From positions 1 through 29,030 of the IMG/VR virus record IMGVR_UViG_3300008111_000132: a stretch of 29,030 bases of DNA. One strand, given 5' to 3'. Shown piece by piece: positions 26,796-29,030 of this stretch. Both the position numbers and the translations under genes were made by a program. Source of the DNA: a virus. Numbering within the stretch: the first letter of the stretch is position 1; every line of letters starts with the position of its first letter. The notes beneath the pieces are model-generated. The model was not told where the DNA came from, searched no databases, and saw only the letters and a list, made by a program, of their open reading frames with translations.

Positions 26796-27002
26796 TTAGT
26801 AGTTATCGTGTAATAGTTTCTCTATCTTATCCCACTCTTTCATTGGGAGAGGTTTTAATATTCCTTCATTAACGTGATTAACACAAATCGCCGAACCAAT
26901 ATCATACGGGTCTTGTGTCAGTACATCATAAGTTTCTTCACCATTGATACTAACACGATATACCACAAAATTGGTTTTCTCAACTTCAACTTGATTTTTC
27001 AT
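26796..27002 (-). CDS. Hypothetical protein, 68 aa
   Basis: A small beta-plus-helix protein (EKTNFVVYRVSINGEETYDVLTQDPYDIG, then PMKEWDKIEKLLHDNY). No motif is recognised. It is the first gene behind the array promoter at 27023. Confidence 0.7.
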   Translation of the reverse strand: MKNQVEVEKTNFVVYRVSINGEETYDVLTQDPYDIGSAICVNHVNEGILKPLPMKEWDKIEKLLHDNY

Positions 27003-27022
27003 AGTGGTTTAAGTTTAGGATA

Positions 27023-27067
27023 CAAATATACAATGTATATTGTTAATGTGGTGTTAAAGATCGTTAA
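27023..27067 (-). promoter_or_regulatory. Array promoter: three phased TTAAC boxes, no -33
   Basis: On the - strand TTAACG (27062-27067), TTAACA (27052-27057), TTAACA (27041-27046), 10 nt, TATATTTG (27023-27030). The boxes repeat every 10-11 bp and the -33 TTTG is missing. The nearest box is exactly 10 nt from the -7 in all four array promoters. Confidence 0.75.
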
Positions 27068-27105
27068 AGTTTTGTTATGAAATTTAACCCGTGGTGTGAC
27101 ACGAT

Positions 27106-27116
27106 TTGCCAAACAA
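27106..27116 (-). repeat. Single dispersed half-site
   Basis: TTGTTTGGCAA on the - strand in the spacer of the 26796 unit, without a facing arm. The following CAACTGGAGAC recurs at 27688-27698. Confidence 0.75.
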
Positions 27117-27151
27117 TTTCCAACTGGAGACGACTCAGGAATTCTTTGGAC

Positions 27152-27179
27152 AAAAAAAACCCCTGACTTTCGTCAAGGG
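27152..27179 (-). terminator. Rho-independent terminator with GAAA loop
   Basis: On the - strand CCCTTGAC and GTCAGGGG pair (one wobble) over GAAA, followed by T8. It ends the gene 27203-27511. Confidence 0.9.
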
Positions 27180-27202
27180 TTAGGGGGATTGGGGGGAACT
27201 TG

Positions 27203-27511
27203 TTAGTTCCATTCAAACTTGATTGGTTCGAGGTCTTTAAGTTCGTGGTCATCAAACTCTCCGTCTTCTGGTTCATTGAAGAAACGAAACAACACATTCA
27301 TCTTTTCGTTCTCCCAAAAAACTCGGACTTCGGTTCGGTGTTCGGAAACGTAAAAGTTTTCCAACTTTTCCAATTCCTTAACAAACTTGTTCACATCATC
27401 ATAGTAAACGTCATCAGAAAAATCTTGTCCGTCCACTTCGAAGGTGTCAATGGTTTCACATTGTCCGTCATAGTCAAGTGTGAATTCGAGGTACATTTCA
27501 TTGTAAATCAT
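27203..27511 (-). CDS. Strongly acidic hypothetical protein, 102 aa
   Basis: About 30 of 102 residues are Asp or Glu against some 9 Lys/Arg, with many aromatic residues (DFSDDVYYDDVNKFVKELEKLENFY). The charge density and size recall DNA-mimic inhibitors of nucleases or restriction enzymes (such as Ocr or ArdA), but no sequence match is claimed. It has its own array promoter and terminator. Confidence 0.7.
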   Translation of the reverse strand: MIYNEMYLEFTLDYDGQCETIDTFEVDGQDFSDDVYYDDVNKFVKELEKLENFYVSEHRTEVRVFWENEKMNVLFRFFNEPEDGEFDDHELKDLEPIKFEWN

Positions 27512-27530
27512 AATGTATTAATTTAGAATA

Positions 27531-27586
27531 CAAATATACAATGTATATTGTTAAAAAAATCACAACGATTGTAAAAGTTTTGTTAA
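27531..27586 (-). promoter_or_regulatory. Array promoter, TTAACA boxes, no -33
   Basis: On the - strand TTAACA (27549-27554), then 10 nt, TATATTTG (27531-27538). Further upstream a near match TTTACA (27570-27575) and TTAACA (27581-27586) keep a 10-11 bp rhythm. Confidence 0.7.
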
Positions 27587-27627
27587 GAAGATATACCCTG
27601 AAATCACCCTGATCCGGAATCTTTATG

Positions 27628-27683
27628 TTGTCTGGCAACTCCCGTCAAGAGATCTTGAGTCTCCATCTGTATTTGCCAGACAA
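27628..27683. repeat. Intergenic inverted repeat 8 (compensated pair)
   Basis: TTGTCTGGCAA (27628-27638) faces TTGCCAGACAA (27673-27683). Here the C variant of the left arm is matched by G in the right arm. A second repeat GAGTCTCCA/TGGAGACTC (27657-27665, 27692-27700) overlaps it. Confidence 0.85.
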
Positions 27684-27716
27684 TTTACAACTGGAGACTC
27701 GGTGGTCCAGGTGGAC

Positions 27717-27750
27717 AAAAAAAATCCCTAACCTTACGGGGTTAGGGATT
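27717..27750 (-). terminator. Rho-independent terminator
   Basis: On the - strand AATCCCTAACC and GGTTAGGGATT form a perfect 11-bp stem, followed by a T-run. It ends the gene 27769-27981. Confidence 0.92.
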
Positions 27751-27768
27751 CATACCTAAATTTTCCTT

Positions 27769-27981
27769 CTACTCATTTTCATCACTCCACTTCTCATAGA
27801 CCTCATCAAACAATTCATTTTTGAGTTGGTCAATAGTGTACCCACTTTCGATACACTCTTCTACCCACTCATCACTTTCGGTGATTCCTTCCCAAGACTC
27901 GTGTGGTGGAAGACCCATGTTGGATTCAGTTTGAATGTGGTCGTAAATTCTCTCTTTTACTTCTTCGATTGAAAGTTTCAT
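27769..27981 (-). CDS. Strongly acidic hypothetical protein, 70 aa
   Basis: ATG 27981 (MKLSIEEVKERIYDHI) is used; the longer frame runs into the leader. About 21 of 70 residues are acidic against 5 basic, and it is mostly helical (ESDEWVEECIESGYTIDQLKNELFDEVYEKW). Like its neighbours it could be a DNA-mimic or host-factor inhibitor. Function unknown. Single-gene unit with its own array promoter. Confidence 0.7.
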   Translation of the reverse strand: MKLSIEEVKERIYDHIQTESNMGLPPHESWEGITESDEWVEECIESGYTIDQLKNELFDEVYEKWSDENE

Positions 27982-27999
27982 GTGATTTAATTTAGAATT

Positions 28000-28043
28000 C
28001 AAATATACAATGTATAATGTTAATACAATGTTAAGGTTGTTAA
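28000..28043 (-). promoter_or_regulatory. Array promoter: three phased TTAACA boxes
   Basis: On the - strand TTAACA at 28038-28043, 28029-28034 and 28018-28023, then 10 nt, TATATTTG (28000-28007). The most upstream boxes overlap the end of the 28040-28318 gene. Confidence 0.75.
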
Positions 28044-28318
28044 TTAGTAACGTACTCGTTGTTTTTTGTTACCGACATTCCACTATGAATAAATTCGGTC
28101 AAATGATTAAGGAACTTTTGATACAACTCGTTGTCAAACTGAATTGTGGGTTCTTTGTCTTCCAACTCTACATCATCAAACAAACTCTCGTTTTGGTCTT
28201 GACAATGTGTAAGTACCATGTGATTAAAATCACTACCATTCCACTCGTAGTTAATACAACTATCAATGTGGTTTTCAATAATGTCTTTGATTTCTTTTCT
28301 AATAATTTCGTTTACCAT
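28040..28318 (-). CDS. Hypothetical protein, 92 aa
   Basis: ATG 28318 (MVNEIIRKEIKDIIENHIDSCINYEWNG) is used; the longer frame crosses the promoter. It is soluble, with an acidic middle (QNESLFDDVELEDKEPTIQFDNEL) and a His-containing helix. Not a recognised family. No terminator is seen between it and the promoter of the next gene, so readthrough into 27769 is likely. Confidence 0.7.
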   Translation of the reverse strand: MVNEIIRKEIKDIIENHIDSCINYEWNGSDFNHMVLTHCQDQNESLFDDVELEDKEPTIQFDNELYQKFLNHLTEFIHSGMSVTKNNEYVTN

Positions 28319-28336
28319 AATTTTTAATTTAGGATA

Positions 28337-28371
28337 CAAATATACATTGGATATCGTTAATGTGGTGTTAA
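28337..28371 (-). promoter_or_regulatory. Array promoter: two phased TTAAC boxes
   Basis: On the - strand TTAACA (28366-28371), 5 nt, TTAACG (28355-28360), 10 nt, TATATTTG (28337-28344). No -33 TTTG. Confidence 0.75.
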
Positions 28372-28430
28372 CGTAATACGAATGTTGTGTTAAGAACCTG
28401 ATGACCCCAGAATCCAGGATCGAGATAAAT

Positions 28431-28485
28431 TTGTTTGGCAAACAGACCAGTCTTCCTCAAGATGTCATACGAATTTGCCAATCAA
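28431..28485. repeat. Intergenic inverted repeat 9 with enclosed motif
   Basis: TTGTTTGGCAA (28431-28441) faces the degenerate arm TTGCCAATCAA (28475-28485). GTCATACGAA (28464-28473) lies next to the right arm. Confidence 0.8.
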
Positions 28486-28524
28486 GATCTGCGCCTGAAC
28501 CAGATTCCTGATCTTCCTGAAAAT

Positions 28525-28554
28525 AAAAAACCCCCTCGTAGAAACGAAGGGGTT
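28525..28554 (-). terminator. Rho-independent terminator
   Basis: On the - strand AACCCCTTCG and CGAGGGGGTT pair (one wobble), followed by T6. It ends the caspase-like gene. Confidence 0.9.
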
Positions 28555-28574
28555 TATAACCAAAACCTATTCAC

Positions 28575-29030
28575 CTATGAAAAATATAACCTATCGTGAT
28601 TGTATTGAACGATAGGGTTTGTATCACAAAGAATACCATACTCGTCTTTTACATTTTCATAAACTTCTTCCAAAGGTTTATCAATGTGTTTACCGACAAT
28701 TTCAGAAAATGTATAGTTGGAACTTGAAACCTGACTTTGTGTAATACCTCTAAAACCACACATCATACTTTCCCCCACTTCACTAATGAACATACCACTA
28801 TAAAACCCCTCCAAGTCATACTTCTCAACGAACTTATCAGAGTTACACCAAATAAAGATATTTTCTTTACCTCTCAAATACTGAACTGTGTTACTATTGA
28901 TAACAAGTCCACAATTATTGAACTGACCTACACCAAACAAACCAACGGGACAACCATGTCCACACATAATAATACGATTGTGTGTTTTGATTTCCTCAAC
29001 AACATCATTGTAAGTACAACCACCCGTAAT
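28575..29030 (-). CDS. Caspase-like (clan CD) protein, partial
   Basis: The frame is open to the window edge, so the N-terminus is missing; an internal ATG at 28967 is unlikely to be the start. A hydrophobic strand ends in GHG (RIIMCGHGCPVGLF, His codon 28956-28958). About 37 residues later another ends in WCNSD (NIFIWCNSD, Cys codon 28845-28847). This His-Gly and hhhxC order is the clan CD (caspase, gingipain, CHAT) catalytic dyad pattern. FYSGMFISEVGES follows. The match is by motif only. A phage protease of this fold could act on host or defence proteins. Confidence 0.7.
   Translation of the reverse strand: MTGGCTYNDVVEEIKTHNRIIMCGHGCPVGLFGVGQFNNCGLVINSNTVQYLRGKENIFIWCNSDKFVEKYDLEGFYSGMFISEVGESMMCGFRGITQSQVSSSNYTFSEIVGKHIDKPLEEVYENVKDEYGILCDTNPIVQYNHDRLYFS

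Noticed and set aside
13099-28485. Integron attC sites as an explanation for the inverted pairs
   Set aside because: Arms lack the GTTRRRY/RYYYAAC core, are in the opposite order, and no integron integrase is seen. Units also contain several genes and their own promoters.
13099-28485. Miniature transposons (MITEs) or a CRISPR array
   Set aside because: Pairs span only about 45-65 bp, no target duplication is visible, and spacing is kilobase-scale. There are no regularly spaced direct repeats or cas genes.

Overview
This 29-kb window looks like part of a large, AT-rich phage genome (less likely a phage-like plasmid) from a host in the Bacteroidota. Three signs support this. At least 18 promoter-like sites match the Bacteroidota type (TTTG at -33 and TAnnTTTG at -7, usually 19-20 nt apart). 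Genes start without Shine-Dalgarno sequences. The gene set is phage-like: many small packed hypothetical genes, a tRNA cluster, and families such as GP88, DUF932, DUF1737, DUF4241, DUF6915, SGNH hydrolases and a ParB-like protein.

Left half (1-12.5 kb), mostly + strand. It holds small membrane and hypothetical genes, an SGNH hydrolase, and tRNA-Trp. An RNA operon follows, with its own promoter: initiator tRNA-Met, a structured spacer RNA, tRNA-Asp, a second structured spacer RNA, and tRNA-Ser. Next come a lipoprotein and a secreted CAP-domain protein. After these lies a group of proteins that share an N-terminal leader of the type ITExQxxRL; such leaders probably mark virion or lysis proteins. 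They include an OmpA-like protein and an HExxH metallopeptidase-like protein, each apparently split by a 1-nt frameshift, and a GNAT-type acetyltransferase. A chain of coupled small genes (8.97-11.7 kb) includes a zinc-ribbon protein and a possible primase-fold protein.

Centre (12.5-13.2 kb). About 720 bp without genes lies between the converging halves. It has strong GC-rich hairpins, a G-run cluster, palindromes and the first copies of two repeat families.

Right half (13.2-29.0 kb), all on the - strand. It is an array of short transcription units. Most units from 19 kb onward have the same plan: promoter, one to four genes, rho-independent terminator, then a 100-250 bp spacer. The spacers carry a dispersed inverted repeat, ATATTGTYTGGCAA facing TTGCCARACAATAT (about 27 half-sites). 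Several also carry a second motif, TTCGTATGACA, always in one orientation. Five ordinary promoters carry one TTAACA box at a set distance. The four rightmost promoters lack the -33 element and instead have TTAACA boxes repeated about every 10-11 bp, much like a PhoB/PhoP box. They drive small, often very acidic proteins, as expected of early host-takeover genes. The window ends inside a gene for a caspase-like (clan CD) protein.

The most novel items are the dispersed inverted-repeat system joining modular cassettes, the phased TTAACA promoter arrays, and the two structured RNAs between tRNAs. All functions are inferred from sequence reading alone; no database search was run.
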